From: Cohaesibacter sp.
GTDB lineage: Bacteria > Pseudomonadota > Alphaproteobacteria > Rhizobiales > Cohaesibacteraceae
DNA: 64,000 nucleotides
Assembly: GCA_025210795.1 (NCBI GenBank)
Contig: JAOAQZ010000005.1
Span: 1 to 64,000, forward strand
Direction of reading: 5' to 3'
Made by a program: the position numbers and the translations under genes. This document shows, in pieces, positions 23,246 through 31,831 of the stretch. How positions within the stretch are numbered: position 1 is the stretch's first letter; the number at the start of each line of letters is the position of its first letter. The notes below the pieces were generated by a model that made no database searches, was not told the DNA's origin, and saw only the letters and a program-made list of their open reading frames with translations.

Positions 23246-23805
23246 TTCATCCGATATCCAAGATTTTCTAGGCGATAAGAAAGCGCCTCTTTAGAAACAC
23301 CTAAAATATTAGCCATTCCTTTAAGATTTCCGGCAGCTTCCCTAAATGCATTGGCTACCAATTTTTCTGGCATTAGAAGCTCAGATGCAAATCTGTTTGC
23401 TTGAGACTCGATACTATTCCTATCTCCATCTCTATTCAAAATTTGCTCCCCAATAGGCATTTCTTCAATTTGATTTCTATGCTTGACATAATGCGCGTAT
23501 TCGTGGGCAAGTGAAAATTTTTGGCGATTAGGGTGATGTCTCTTATTTACCCCGATCTCAAAACGACCATTATCAATTTTTTTTATGTATGCGTCTTTGC
23601 TTCCAAGATCTACATAAACAAGATCCAGTTCTTCATTTTTATCTATCATTGCAACGATATCTACAGAAGGATCAACAGAGACGCCAAGTTTCTGATAGTA
23701 AAGGAGAACGTCTTCGGGGGAATCAAGAAGACCTGGCGGAGGAAGAATCTGTTCCCCACCATCACTGTTGCTTTTCTTTGGTCGCATTGGTGATTTAGAG
23801 ATCAT
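23242..23805 (-). CDS. ImmA/IrrE-family metallopeptidase
   Basis: This protein of 187 residues has the zinc motif HEYAH in FSLAHEYAHYVKH. Downstream is ESQANRFASELLMP, the third-ligand and substrate-side segment of the ImmA/IrrE family. Family members cleave repressors (ImmA) or regulate the DNA damage response (IrrE). Unlike many relatives it lacks an N-terminal helix-turn-helix, but the C-terminus (NILGVSKEALSYRLENLG) may bind DNA. I start it at the ATG at 23805, just after the stop of the membrane protein gene (23807-23809); the longer frame overlaps that gene. Confidence 0.88.
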   Translation of the reverse strand: MISKSPMRPKKSNSDGGEQILPPPGLLDSPEDVLLYYQKLGVSVDPSVDIVAMIDKNEELDLVYVDLGSKDAYIKKIDNGRFEIGVNKRHHPNRQKFSLAHEYAHYVKHRNQIEEMPIGEQILNRDGDRNSIESQANRFASELLMPEKLVANAFREAAGNLKGMANILGVSKEALSYRLENLGYRMK

Positions 23806-23806
23806 T

Positions 23807-24448
23807 TTACTCACCCTCATCTTGATCAATACTACCCGGAGCAATAACTAATTCCCCAGAATCAAGGCTTTCAAGATGGTATTCAATACCGTCGATTTTT
23901 TCCTGCATTTCATCAATCCTCATCAAGAGGCCATCAACTTCAGCTCTTGAGTTCAAAAGGTCCCTTTCTACTTTTTCTCTCATCTCCTTCTTAATTTCTT
24001 CATCATGCGTTTCAGAATGCCTTGAAACTGCATCTTTAATCAGTGGCGCTCCCCGCCCATACTGGAAGAAGCCATCTGTAAGCTCTGGCAATTCACTGTC
24101 GACATGGGCTTTAGCTGAGTATTTCAAACTGAAAAACGATAAGCCGAGAACCACTGTCAAAAGCGCGATAAGAATAACGATAACGTTGGTGTAGAAGGAA
24201 GACAAAGCAGAAAGCAGGTCTCCACCAGTTTCATCACCTCTTATTAAACATAAGTGTTCCCCCCCCAAATCCAAGCATGATCCTGTCTGGGAAAGGACAC
24301 TCCATCCTAATGTATCAACTAAAATCAAGAATCCTAATGAAGTTAGGAGTCCAGCAGCTCCACCGACACATAGAATTACCCATAAACTTGTCGCCCTTGC
24401 GGTTCCGTTGCCATTATTTTTTGAAAACTTTTGATCAACTTCGGTCAT
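23807..24448 (-). CDS. Two-helix membrane protein with coiled coil
   Basis: The 213-residue protein has two membrane segments (LWVILCVGGAAGLLTSLGFL and VIVILIALLTVVLGLSFF) separated by a cysteine-containing loop. A cytoplasmic tail holds a predicted coiled coil of about 70 residues rich in Glu, Lys and Arg. I do not recognise a family. It is the first gene of the three-gene minus-strand operon and lies directly before the ImmA-type gene with one base between stop and start. It may anchor the system at the membrane or sense the envelope. A TTG start at 24457 is possible, but the ATG at 24448 is more usual. Confidence 0.65.
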   Translation of the reverse strand: MTEVDQKFSKNNGNGTARATSLWVILCVGGAAGLLTSLGFLILVDTLGWSVLSQTGSCLDLGGEHLCLIRGDETGGDLLSALSSFYTNVIVILIALLTVVLGLSFFSLKYSAKAHVDSELPELTDGFFQYGRGAPLIKDAVSRHSETHDEEIKKEMREKVERDLLNSRAEVDGLLMRIDEMQEKIDGIEYHLESLDSGELVIAPGSIDQDEGE

Positions 24449-25021
24449 TTCCACCAACAGATTTTGCCCTGAAACAAATTAGTAAAACTTGTAAAACACT
24501 GTATCTGGCGGCAAGCTCAACTCAACTTAAAACCACATAAGATCATCAATAATTACTTGTTGTTGTGGACATTCCCGTGCACTCTCAGAACAAGCGCAAG
24601 CCACTGAGAAATCCCACTCGTTAAACCCAAAACTCTCGCGGCATTTCGCACAACAAACGAAAGTTAAAAAAAGAACCAGCGAGATTTTGGCAAAGGCCAC
24701 ACTTTCCTTACAGAACTCGTTGAAACTAGCCCTCCTTGGTGTATGAGAGGCCACACTTGGGGGCTTAGCGGTCTGTTCTTCGGGCGGCTGTGTTAAGTCC
24801 CCATCACCATTCTGGTGGCAGGCAAGCCTTCTGCGGGGTGCCAGCGCGGGTTTGGCGGCTATGGAAACGAGTATCCTGTATGATGGAGCCGCCTCGTTTC
24901 TGCCACCACCTACGCAATCACCGCATCGTTCGCGTCGATATCGATCGACCCGAATTTGTGTGCTCCGGACATCTTTTCAGGAATTCTAAAACCTCATTAG
25001 GTTATATGTGGCCAGATCAGA
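24449..25021. other. Non-coding stretch holding a candidate antisense RNA
   Basis: No protein gene is supported. A long open minus-strand frame (about 24527-24975) has its only plausible start, a GTG, at 24754 and no clear ribosome binding site placed for it. The region from 24813 to 24908 carries the complementary segments described in the ncRNA entry. Confidence 0.4.
24813..24908 (+). ncRNA. Candidate C4/P4-type antisense immunity RNA and target
   Basis: Three segments each have an exact downstream complement: TGGTGGCAG (24813-24821) with CTGCCACCA (24900-24908), GGCGGCT (24854-24860) with AGCCGCC (24887-24893), and GAAACGAG (24864-24871) with CTCGTTTC (24893-24900). The last two pairs cross, so a pseudoknot or RNA-RNA pairing is implied. 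In phage P1 C4 and P4 CI immunity, a short RNA pairs with complementary targets a short way downstream on the same transcript. The layout here is similar. The assignment is inference, and the strand could be the other one. Confidence 0.35.
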
Positions 25022-25135
25022 TCACTTTGCCTTTATAGCACAATTAAGCAGAGCCTTGTCGATGGTGCCAGTGAGGCCATCATCGGCATGCTCATTGTCA
25101 GGCAGGGCAATGCCGGACATGAGCAATGCGGTCAT
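25022..25135 (-). CDS. Doubtful 37-aa frame after the VWA gene
   Basis: The minus-strand frame from the ATG at 25135 to the TGA at 25022-25024 encodes 37 residues beginning with a short hydrophobic stretch (MTALLMSGIALPDNEHADDG). It could be a small secreted protein at the end of the VWA gene run, or a truncated remnant of a signal-peptide-bearing gene. Purine-rich bases precede the start. Confidence 0.25.
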   Translation of the reverse strand: MTALLMSGIALPDNEHADDGLTGTIDKALLNCAIKAK

Positions 25136-25167
25136 ACAAAGCCCCGCTCTCTTGCGCCCCCCCCCCA

Positions 25168-26622
25168 TCAGAATTGATCCCGAATGTGAACACGGTCAAT
25201 AAACAGGATACTCTCTCCTACGGATGGGGGCCGCTGAGCTGACATGACTTGCAGGGCCGCAGGCGCACGAAGCAAAGTCACGGGCTCAGTGGAAATGGAC
25301 ACATGTTTTTCTGGATTATCGTTGTAAGCGGGGATGAGCGTATCTAACCGGGCGGAATAATCTCGCCCTCTTTTCTGCAAGGTCAAGCTGGTCTGGCCGC
25401 CTTGGGAGATGGCTTCGACGATCTGTGCCGGATGGGTCGCTCCGGGACCACAAAACCCCTCCATCTCAATTGCTTTGAAGACATCCTTACGGAATTCAAC
25501 TCGCTGGGGGGCGGCGTCTTTGGGGCCGCTCAAATTGGTTAGCATTAGAAGAGGGCGTATACCGCATCCGGTTTGCTCAAAAAACAAAGATGCAGTGATC
25601 TGATTATTCTTGTCGCTATATAGTCCAATCAAAGGCTCATCCCGGCCTGTTTGGGCTTTCAGGGTGAAGTCGATGCTCAGATCAAAGTCCCCAGACGGCA
25701 AATCCTGATCCAGCAACATGCGGTTCAGAGCTTTGTCTTCTTCAAACCAGTGATGTTCGCTCACTGCTGCCAGAATGAGATTGCTGTCGGTGAGCTTGCG
25801 CAAGATGGGTGCATCCTGCTGCATGGTCCAATGAGCCGCCAGATCGGGTGTATCGAAATGATCTTCAAAGAAAGCTTTTGCCGGTTTTGGTGGCTCTGAT
25901 GGCTCTGGCGGAGCGAAGTCATCGTCTGATGGGGCAATCTCTTCAATCTGGCTGACTTCCTCCAACGCTCCTGCCAGCTCCTGGGCATTGCTGGCGCTGA
26001 GATAACGGCCTCCGGTCTGATCGGCCATACATTGCAATTGCGCGATATCCTCGGGTGCCGCCACATCAAAGCCAACCACATGGGCGGTAAAGTTCACCCC
26101 ATCGGCTTCCAGCTGGCTTGCCACCGCGCATGGGTCCAGATTGCAGGTTTCCTTGCCGTCGGAAACCAGAATGACAGTTGCTGCTTCCTCGGTATGGCGC
26201 AATTGCCGCGCTGCTTCCTTCACCGCAGCGCTAAGGGGGGTCTTGCCTTTTGGGGAGATTGTTTGCACCGCCCCGCGCACCGCATCCAGACTGCCTGGTG
26301 CCGGGCTGACCAGCGTTTCTATATCATTGCAATCGCCCTTTACCCGATGGCCATAAGCCACCAGACCCAGCGAAGAAGACGGGTCCAGCTGCCCCAAAAG
26401 ATCGGACACCACATCGCGGGCAATCTCTATCTTGGCCTTGCCATCAATCTTGCCCCACATGGAACCCGATGCATCCAGCACAATCACCTTGGCCGGACTT
26501 TGGCTGGCCTTGGCCTGATCACCGATGCTGGTCTGTGCAAAGACAGGGGCAGACATCATGGAGAAAGGCAATCCGGCAAGCAGGACGGAGCGCAGCAAAG
26601 CATTTTTAAAAAATTGGGCCAT
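25168..26622 (-). CDS. Secreted VWA-domain protein
   Basis: The 484-residue protein has a signal peptide ending near APVFA (residue 29) and a von Willebrand factor A domain at about residues 44-210 with the MIDAS motif D50-A-S-G-S and the later TPLSAAV and SDGKE parts. A Pro/Glu-rich linker leads to a C-terminal beta-rich domain (about 250-480) that resembles the C-terminal domain of the next gene, with shared features such as DLPSGDFDLS and a GCG motif. It probably binds a protein or glycan partner in the periplasm. AGGAGG precedes the ATG. It lies 12 bases from the upstream gene, so both are in one transcription unit. Confidence 0.82.
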   Translation of the reverse strand: MAQFFKNALLRSVLLAGLPFSMMSAPVFAQTSIGDQAKASQSPAKVIVLDASGSMWGKIDGKAKIEIARDVVSDLLGQLDPSSSLGLVAYGHRVKGDCNDIETLVSPAPGSLDAVRGAVQTISPKGKTPLSAAVKEAARQLRHTEEAATVILVSDGKETCNLDPCAVASQLEADGVNFTAHVVGFDVAAPEDIAQLQCMADQTGGRYLSASNAQELAGALEEVSQIEEIAPSDDDFAPPEPSEPPKPAKAFFEDHFDTPDLAAHWTMQQDAPILRKLTDSNLILAAVSEHHWFEEDKALNRMLLDQDLPSGDFDLSIDFTLKAQTGRDEPLIGLYSDKNNQITASLFFEQTGCGIRPLLMLTNLSGPKDAAPQRVEFRKDVFKAIEMEGFCGPGATHPAQIVEAISQGGQTSLTLQKRGRDYSARLDTLIPAYNDNPEKHVSISTEPVTLLRAPAALQVMSAQRPPSVGESILFIDRVHIRDQF

Positions 26623-26634
26623 GGTTTCTGCCTC

Positions 26635-27972
26635 CTAATGGGTTGAAAGGGAAAAATGATCGACCATGACGACGGCTTCGTCCTGATCGTGAGAGCCTTC
26701 CGAGATATGCAGAAAGGCATTGGAGAGAGGCTCAAAATGGCTGAATTCATCGCTGACAAAGCGTAAGGGTTGATCCTTGCCCACCACCAGTTCGGCCCGA
26801 TAGAAAAGTCCGGACTTGATAAGGGATAGCGCAGCTCCTTCCTTCTGCAGGTGAGAGAGAATAGCATCTGCCTTTTGGCGCATCTCTTCGCCGCAATGGC
26901 TCTCCAGCCATCTGCCCTTGAACATTGAATATTCCACCAATGTGGTGTGCGAGCGCTCTTCGATGCCGCGCAGCGGGCGACGATTTTCAACCGTTACCCA
27001 AAGATTGTGACCACAGCCATCCTTGCGCATCATCAGATTGGCAGCGAGATAGCGGTCTTCAGACTCGCGCAGGCCGATGGAGACTTTCTCATGCCCGGTC
27101 TTGATATCGATCCGTGCCTTGGTCTCGATGCGAAAATCCCCATCCGGAATAGCCCCATCGCGCAGGAACAGATTGCTCAGATCACTATTTTCCAGATGCT
27201 CGGGATGGCGGCTGCGATTGATCACCATCAGCTCGCCATTTTCGACCAGATAGAGATTGCGATCCTCATTCTCGACACGCCAGCTAGTGCCCAATTCGCT
27301 GCCGTCAAAATCGGTCTTGAACGCAGTCAATTGCGCAGCCTTTGACGGCTCAACAGCTGCTTCTGTCTGACCTTGAGCAGGGGCAGGAGCCGCTTCAGTT
27401 GGCGCGAACGCCTGCTGATCCGGTTTGGTTGGAGCCGATTGATTGGACGTTTGCTCTGCTGCTTTTTCAGGAGCCTTCAGGGTTGTGTCTGCCTTGCCAT
27501 CCAGCAACGACCAGGTGCCTGAATTATCTTCGCCGGTGATATTGATGATCTGCATACCAACGCCATTTTTAATCACGTCGATCTTTAACAGATTGGACTT
27601 TCCCTCATTGCGCACGATCACCAGATAGCGGCGGCTGTCATTGGGGCCGTTCTTTGCCTTATCAGAAATCTTGAAATCCTCGACCTTTGCCGTTTTGCCT
27701 CCGGTCAGCGGATGCACCCGTTTGCGTAAGGCATCCAGCTTCAGCATGGATTGATATTCAAAGAAAGGCAGACGCATTCCGGCATTTTTTATCACGCCGG
27801 GCATACCAAAATCAGTCATGGTCTTATGGGCTGTGAACAGCTTTTGTAGCATTTCCTTGCCTTCATCGGCCAAAGCCGCAGGGGATGTAAAAAGCGGCAG
27901 GCAAAGCGCTGTTGTCAAACCAATCCGACGGGCGAGTTTGGCGGGGGTGTAATGTCGTTTATGAGAAAGCAT
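26635..27972 (-). CDS. Secreted protein with LamG-like C-terminal domain
   Basis: The 445-residue protein has a signal peptide (LTTALCLPLFTSPAALA), an N-terminal domain with HKTMTDFGMPGVI and VRNEGKSNLLKIDVI, and a Pro/Ala/Gln-rich linker (about 170-215). The C-terminal domain (about 215-445) is paralogous to that of the VWA protein: IPDGDFRIETKARIDIK, then IGLRESEDRYLAANL and GCGHNLW. Concanavalin-like folds of this sort bind carbohydrates or proteins. It sits between LemA and the VWA gene in a single-direction run, so it probably acts with them in the periplasm. Confidence 0.7.
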   Translation of the reverse strand: MLSHKRHYTPAKLARRIGLTTALCLPLFTSPAALADEGKEMLQKLFTAHKTMTDFGMPGVIKNAGMRLPFFEYQSMLKLDALRKRVHPLTGGKTAKVEDFKISDKAKNGPNDSRRYLVIVRNEGKSNLLKIDVIKNGVGMQIINITGEDNSGTWSLLDGKADTTLKAPEKAAEQTSNQSAPTKPDQQAFAPTEAAPAPAQGQTEAAVEPSKAAQLTAFKTDFDGSELGTSWRVENEDRNLYLVENGELMVINRSRHPEHLENSDLSNLFLRDGAIPDGDFRIETKARIDIKTGHEKVSIGLRESEDRYLAANLMMRKDGCGHNLWVTVENRRPLRGIEERSHTTLVEYSMFKGRWLESHCGEEMRQKADAILSHLQKEGAALSLIKSGLFYRAELVVGKDQPLRFVSDEFSHFEPLSNAFLHISEGSHDQDEAVVMVDHFSLSTH

Positions 27973-28001
27973 GACAGTCTCCGGGCTTGCGGGACGAGAA
28001 G

Positions 28002-28577
28002 TTACAGATCGATGGAAGGAGCCGTTTGCATGGCGGCCAATTCGGCTTCTGGTAGCTCGAAGGATTTGCTGCGCCCAAAGCCGTGGCGCGGGCCGATCAT
28101 GTTGCCGGGAAAGCTCAAAAGCCGCGCATTATAGGCCTGCACATTGGAATTGAAGATCCGGCGCGAGGCTGCAATCTGATCCTCGGTTTCTTCCAACTGC
28201 TTTTGCAGGGTTTCGATATTGCCCGTGGCTTTGATATCGGGATAGGCCTCGGTATAGCCAAAGATGCCTTGCAAGCCGGAGCTTAGAGCCACTTCCGCTT
28301 CGCCAATGGCATCGCGATCCTCACCCGCCAAAGCAGCAATGGCTTTCTCGCGTGCTTCCAGAACACGATCTACAAGTGTTTCTTCATGGGACATAGCGCT
28401 TTTCACAGCCTTGACCAGCCCCGGCACCAGATCATGACGGCGTTTTAGCTGAACTTGAATGCCATACCAGCCTTCCTCCACTTTGGTGTGACCGTTCGCA
28501 AGGCCGTTGAAGCTGGTTATATAGATGAAAGTGAGAAGTCCGCTTGCCATAAGCAGTACGACAATTAGCGCAAACAT
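28002..28577 (-). CDS. lemA: LemA-family protein
   Basis: The 191-residue protein has a single N-terminal membrane segment (ALIVVLLMASGLLTFIYI) and a helical domain with the LemA family sequence, including LKRRHDLVPGLVKAVK, then YPDIKATGNIETLQKQLEE and YNARLLSFPGNMIG. LemA proteins are anchored in the inner membrane with the helical part in the periplasm; their role is not settled. Here it is followed by the LamG-like and VWA genes and preceded by a DUF3137-like gene, a pairing that also occurs elsewhere. Genes in this run lie within tens of bases of each other. Confidence 0.9.
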   Translation of the reverse strand: MFALIVVLLMASGLLTFIYITSFNGLANGHTKVEEGWYGIQVQLKRRHDLVPGLVKAVKSAMSHEETLVDRVLEAREKAIAALAGEDRDAIGEAEVALSSGLQGIFGYTEAYPDIKATGNIETLQKQLEETEDQIAASRRIFNSNVQAYNARLLSFPGNMIGPRHGFGRSKSFELPEAELAAMQTAPSIDL

Positions 28578-28582
28578 GGGCC

Positions 28583-29614
28583 TTACTCCGCATAAATTTT
28601 GAAGGATTGAGCCGCTTCGGCAAAGTCTTCAATTAAGGTGGTCAGACAGTCTTCCAGCACCTTGTCATCATCGCTCATAATGGTTTGATATCCCGCGAGA
28701 TAGACGATATTGCGATCTATAATGACCTGCGCCTTGTAACGATGCCAAAGATCGATTAGCACCGTTTGTAAAGCTGGTGTGAGCGTGCGAATGAGGGGCA
28801 GGCGAGAGGCTTCGCCTTCCGGATCATCAGTGACACTGATGTGAAAGATTTCATTGAAGGCGACAGACTCGGTCTGCACATCCTTGCGGTTTTTCATGAC
28901 CGGTGGCTCGGCGAACAATTTGGCACGAATGCCGATATCCCGGTCAAGCTGATAAGCGGTCACCATGGTGAAGGTATAACCAACATCCTGGCCGGTGCGT
29001 TTGGCTTCCGGTCCGCCAAACGTTTGAAGGCTACCAGCCGCCAGCCAGAAGGGAAGATCATAACGCTGTGTCCGCCCCCAGAAGATTGCCCGCACAACGG
29101 TCGGGATTGGTTGCCCGAACCGTGCTCGCATCAAATCCGGCACGGTGGCATAGGCAGGTTCGATCTTGGGATCATAGCGCTGCTCGCGCTTATAAGTTCC
29201 ATCACTTTTCTTTTTTGTGACGTTACTATCCGATGGTGGCCTGACGGTTGTAAAGGCCCAGCCTTGGCGTTCTGACACCTTGAAAAAGCGATAACGCTCG
29301 CGGGCTCCTTCCTTGCTCAACCAGGTGAATAGCCCCAAAAGCGCAGCTGAGATCACCATGGGTCCTACAGAATAGTAAGCGGCCGTTATCCAAACAAAGC
29401 CAACCAGAACCCCAAGAACCGAAATCAGCAACAAAAGGACGACAAAGCTTTGGACTTTGGCCGGAATCTTGATGCCCTTACCGGGATTTTTGAACGTCTC
29501 ACGCTGAAAGGGAACAGATCCTTTGAAGGGATCCCACATTGTTGAGGTCGGCTTGGAGTGTGAGTGCTCGGCCGTAGCTGCATCTGGGGAAACGGCGTTT
29601 TCGAGAATGCTCAT
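28583..29614 (-). CDS. DUF3137-like membrane protein
   Basis: The 343-residue protein has two close membrane segments (VVLLLLISVLGVLVGFVWI and VISAALLGLFTW) after a cytoplasmic N-terminus, then a soluble part of about 230 residues. The C-terminal region (AFNEIFHISVTDDPEGEASR, then LTPALQTVLIDLW) is like DUF3137 proteins, which often accompany LemA. I cannot state its enzyme or binding role. It ends five bases before the lemA start, and its ATG overlaps the stop of the upstream SH3-like gene. Confidence 0.65.
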   Translation of the reverse strand: MSILENAVSPDAATAEHSHSKPTSTMWDPFKGSVPFQRETFKNPGKGIKIPAKVQSFVVLLLLISVLGVLVGFVWITAAYYSVGPMVISAALLGLFTWLSKEGARERYRFFKVSERQGWAFTTVRPPSDSNVTKKKSDGTYKREQRYDPKIEPAYATVPDLMRARFGQPIPTVVRAIFWGRTQRYDLPFWLAAGSLQTFGGPEAKRTGQDVGYTFTMVTAYQLDRDIGIRAKLFAEPPVMKNRKDVQTESVAFNEIFHISVTDDPEGEASRLPLIRTLTPALQTVLIDLWHRYKAQVIIDRNIVYLAGYQTIMSDDDKVLEDCLTTLIEDFAEAAQSFKIYAE

Positions 29615-30282
29615 TGGTTTGCTCCCACATAGTGTAAGGATGCCCAGCCGCGATAGTTGCCAAAGGAAAGCGCAGCCCAGCCATTTTGACGTTTATGAAT
29701 GGTCAGACCGCAAGTGCCAGCTTTAAGCTGGGCCAGAACTCCATAGGAACCACCTGGTCCGGCTCTTAGATTAAGCGAGCCATTATGTGAGAGATTTTGA
29801 ATGCATGCCCCTTTGCCAGAGGTGCGATCTGATCCTTGCGGGCTAAGGGATGGATCATGGGTGCGCGGCTGAAAGCTTAGATGCGCTGCATCAATATCGT
29901 GCCGATTGTCCACCACACGACATCCTGAGCGGGCCAGGACAGGGGCCGTGCCGGTTAGCACGAATGTTTTGCCGGGGCGATAATCGCCATAGACATAATA
30001 AGTGGTGGGTTTGCACCCCTTTCGGAACAAACGTGCCTGCCCATCCATATAGGCTCTGCCATCCAGCTTGCCGGTAAACAGGATCGTGCCTTTGCGGATG
30101 CCAATGTTTGATAAGCCCGGTCGTGGCAGGTGATATTTGATGGTGACATGCTGTCCGTTGCGGGTTAGCTCTACTGCCGATCCATTGTGATTATAGAACC
30201 GCGTTTCTGCTCTAGCGGATGCAACGCCAGACAATGCCATGGTCAGGCAGATAAGGCCGGCATATTTGATCACTTGGTTCAT
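29611..30282 (-). CDS. Secreted protein with C-terminal SH3-like domain
   Basis: The 223-residue protein has a signal peptide (YAGLICLTMALSGVASARA). The middle region is beta-rich with cysteines (GCKPTTYYVYGDYRPGKTF), and the C-terminal part is a bacterial SH3-like domain (NLRAGPGGSYGVLAQLKAGT and GWASLHYVG). SH3-like domains of this sort bind peptidoglycan peptides or cell-wall proteins. It is translationally coupled to the DUF3137-like gene through a four-base overlap and preceded by another SH3-like secreted protein. Confidence 0.75.
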   Translation of the reverse strand: MNQVIKYAGLICLTMALSGVASARAETRFYNHNGSAVELTRNGQHVTIKYHLPRPGLSNIGIRKGTILFTGKLDGRAYMDGQARLFRKGCKPTTYYVYGDYRPGKTFVLTGTAPVLARSGCRVVDNRHDIDAAHLSFQPRTHDPSLSPQGSDRTSGKGACIQNLSHNGSLNLRAGPGGSYGVLAQLKAGTCGLTIHKRQNGWAALSFGNYRGWASLHYVGANQ

Positions 30283-30292
30283 TCTTCTCTCC

Positions 30293-31747
30293 CTAGCGAC
30301 CTAAAATTGGATCAAGATAAATTCCGATCACATGGCCGCGCAGGCCCTCATGCTCGATCTCGCACCAGCCACGGGCCAGAAAACGTCGCTTGGTCCCCAG
30401 ATCGGCCCGATCAAAGGCCACCGGATTGATATTGGGTTTGCATCCCAGCACCAGAATTTCGCTGGCATTCCAAGGGAGTGTGCCCACGGATGATGCTGAA
30501 CGATCAGGGGCAGAACGCACTGCCAATTGGCGACCTTCAGGCACATTGCGCATGCGATAGGCTGGTCCGGTCACGCCAGTGCCGGGCATGTCGCCTTCAA
30601 TCGGTTCCTCAGCTGCAAAGTCTGATGGATTGCTGGTCATACCTGACGACTGATCAAAAGGTTGTGCTGCAGCGTTCTCACGTGTCAGGCGCACCACGTA
30701 CCAGCTATCATTTTGGATCAAGGTGCCCCCAAGCTGATTGCTGGCCCCATTGCCCAAAGATAAGAGCAGCCGCGGTTTCCCTTGTCTTTGACCTACAAAG
30801 CCGAGCGAAAAATCAAGTGCCGATGGTCCCGCCCGAACCAAAGAAATTGCAACATCTTGCTGGCTGCCGCCACGCTTGGCCGCCAGGAGGCCGCTTCCCA
30901 TCACTGCGCCATTACTTTGGCGATTGAACCGCAATTTTCCCAAGGCTTTGCCGTTCTGGCTGGTCAAATGCCAGAACCCGGTCAGGCCAAACATGTAAGA
31001 CGAGGTATTGTTTGGTTGCGCAGGACGATAAGGGCTGACACCTTGACCGCTTGTTTGCTGACCAGCGGTTTGTTTGCCGCCAGCACGATTTGCCCAAGCC
31101 TGTTTGCGCTTATCCTTTTTGATTGGATAGTTCCGGGCAAATCCCTTATCTGCCAGTACGCCAAGCATCTGTTTGGGCCGCTCAACCAGTTCTTTCAACC
31201 GGTCCGGTCCGCACATTGCCAGCTGGCAGAGATGCTTGGTTTCTCTGGCCCGGCCAACCAGATCCACACCGCGCGCATAATGAATAAGACGAGCCCAATG
31301 GTTGCTGCGGCTGCCAGCTTCACGATCAAGGATCAACAAGCGGCTGGGCCGCTCATCGGCAAAGCGGAACGCAATAACGGCACGTTTTTTTGTATAGCGT
31401 ATGCCTGCAGTTTTAATGTCAAAGGCCAACCGGTCGCCAGAACTGAAGCGTTTGGCCAGCTCATCACAAAAAGCGGGATGCAAGCTGCGCGGGCATTTGG
31501 GCTTGGCTTTCAAGGCAAAGATCGATAATTCGGCTTGTCCTGCGCGTCCGCCTTTTAATTGGTCCAGATTGAGTGTGATCTCAATATCTTTGGAGCCGCT
31601 TTTGATGGCATACCCCCCATGCCAAGGTCCAAAGGCCTGTTGTGCATAGGCGTTAGTGGTCATGCCAAAGGCGATAGCCAAACCGGAAAGGCTGACTTTG
31701 AATGCCCGGTGAAACTGGGAGAAAAAATAGGAACAGCAGATCTGCAA
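30293..31747 (-). CDS. Large secreted protein with C-terminal SH3-like region
   Basis: The 484-residue protein has a hydrophobic N-terminal signal (KVSLSGLAIAFGMTTNAYA) and an N-terminal beta-rich domain starting FGPWHGGYAIKSGSKDIEIT. The middle is Gln/Ser/Asn-rich low complexity (about 210-250) followed by a second beta domain (TGFWHLTSQNGKALGKLRF). The C-terminus has an SH3-like pattern (RQLAVRSAPDRSASSVGTL) with WCEIEHEGLRGHVIGIYL. The TTG start at 31747 is supported by AAGGAG seven bases upstream. The family is unrecognised; it is probably a periplasmic or outer-membrane-associated protein of the run. Confidence 0.65.
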   Translation of the reverse strand: MQICCSYFFSQFHRAFKVSLSGLAIAFGMTTNAYAQQAFGPWHGGYAIKSGSKDIEITLNLDQLKGGRAGQAELSIFALKAKPKCPRSLHPAFCDELAKRFSSGDRLAFDIKTAGIRYTKKRAVIAFRFADERPSRLLILDREAGSRSNHWARLIHYARGVDLVGRARETKHLCQLAMCGPDRLKELVERPKQMLGVLADKGFARNYPIKKDKRKQAWANRAGGKQTAGQQTSGQGVSPYRPAQPNNTSSYMFGLTGFWHLTSQNGKALGKLRFNRQSNGAVMGSGLLAAKRGGSQQDVAISLVRAGPSALDFSLGFVGQRQGKPRLLLSLGNGASNQLGGTLIQNDSWYVVRLTRENAAAQPFDQSSGMTSNPSDFAAEEPIEGDMPGTGVTGPAYRMRNVPEGRQLAVRSAPDRSASSVGTLPWNASEILVLGCKPNINPVAFDRADLGTKRRFLARGWCEIEHEGLRGHVIGIYLDPILGR

Positions 31748-31831
31748 AACAGCGCTCCTTGGAACATTTTTTAGTGATGAAGAGGCTGGTCAGGCGGTTC
31801 GTCCGCCTCACCCTTCACGCTGTTTATGTGT

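Noticed and set aside
24527-24975. Long open minus-strand frame near the candidate antisense RNA
   Set aside because: Only a GTG start at 24754 is plausible; the residues look like translated structured RNA plus a hydrophobic stretch. It remains possible that it is an Ash-like phage protein, but I could not support it.
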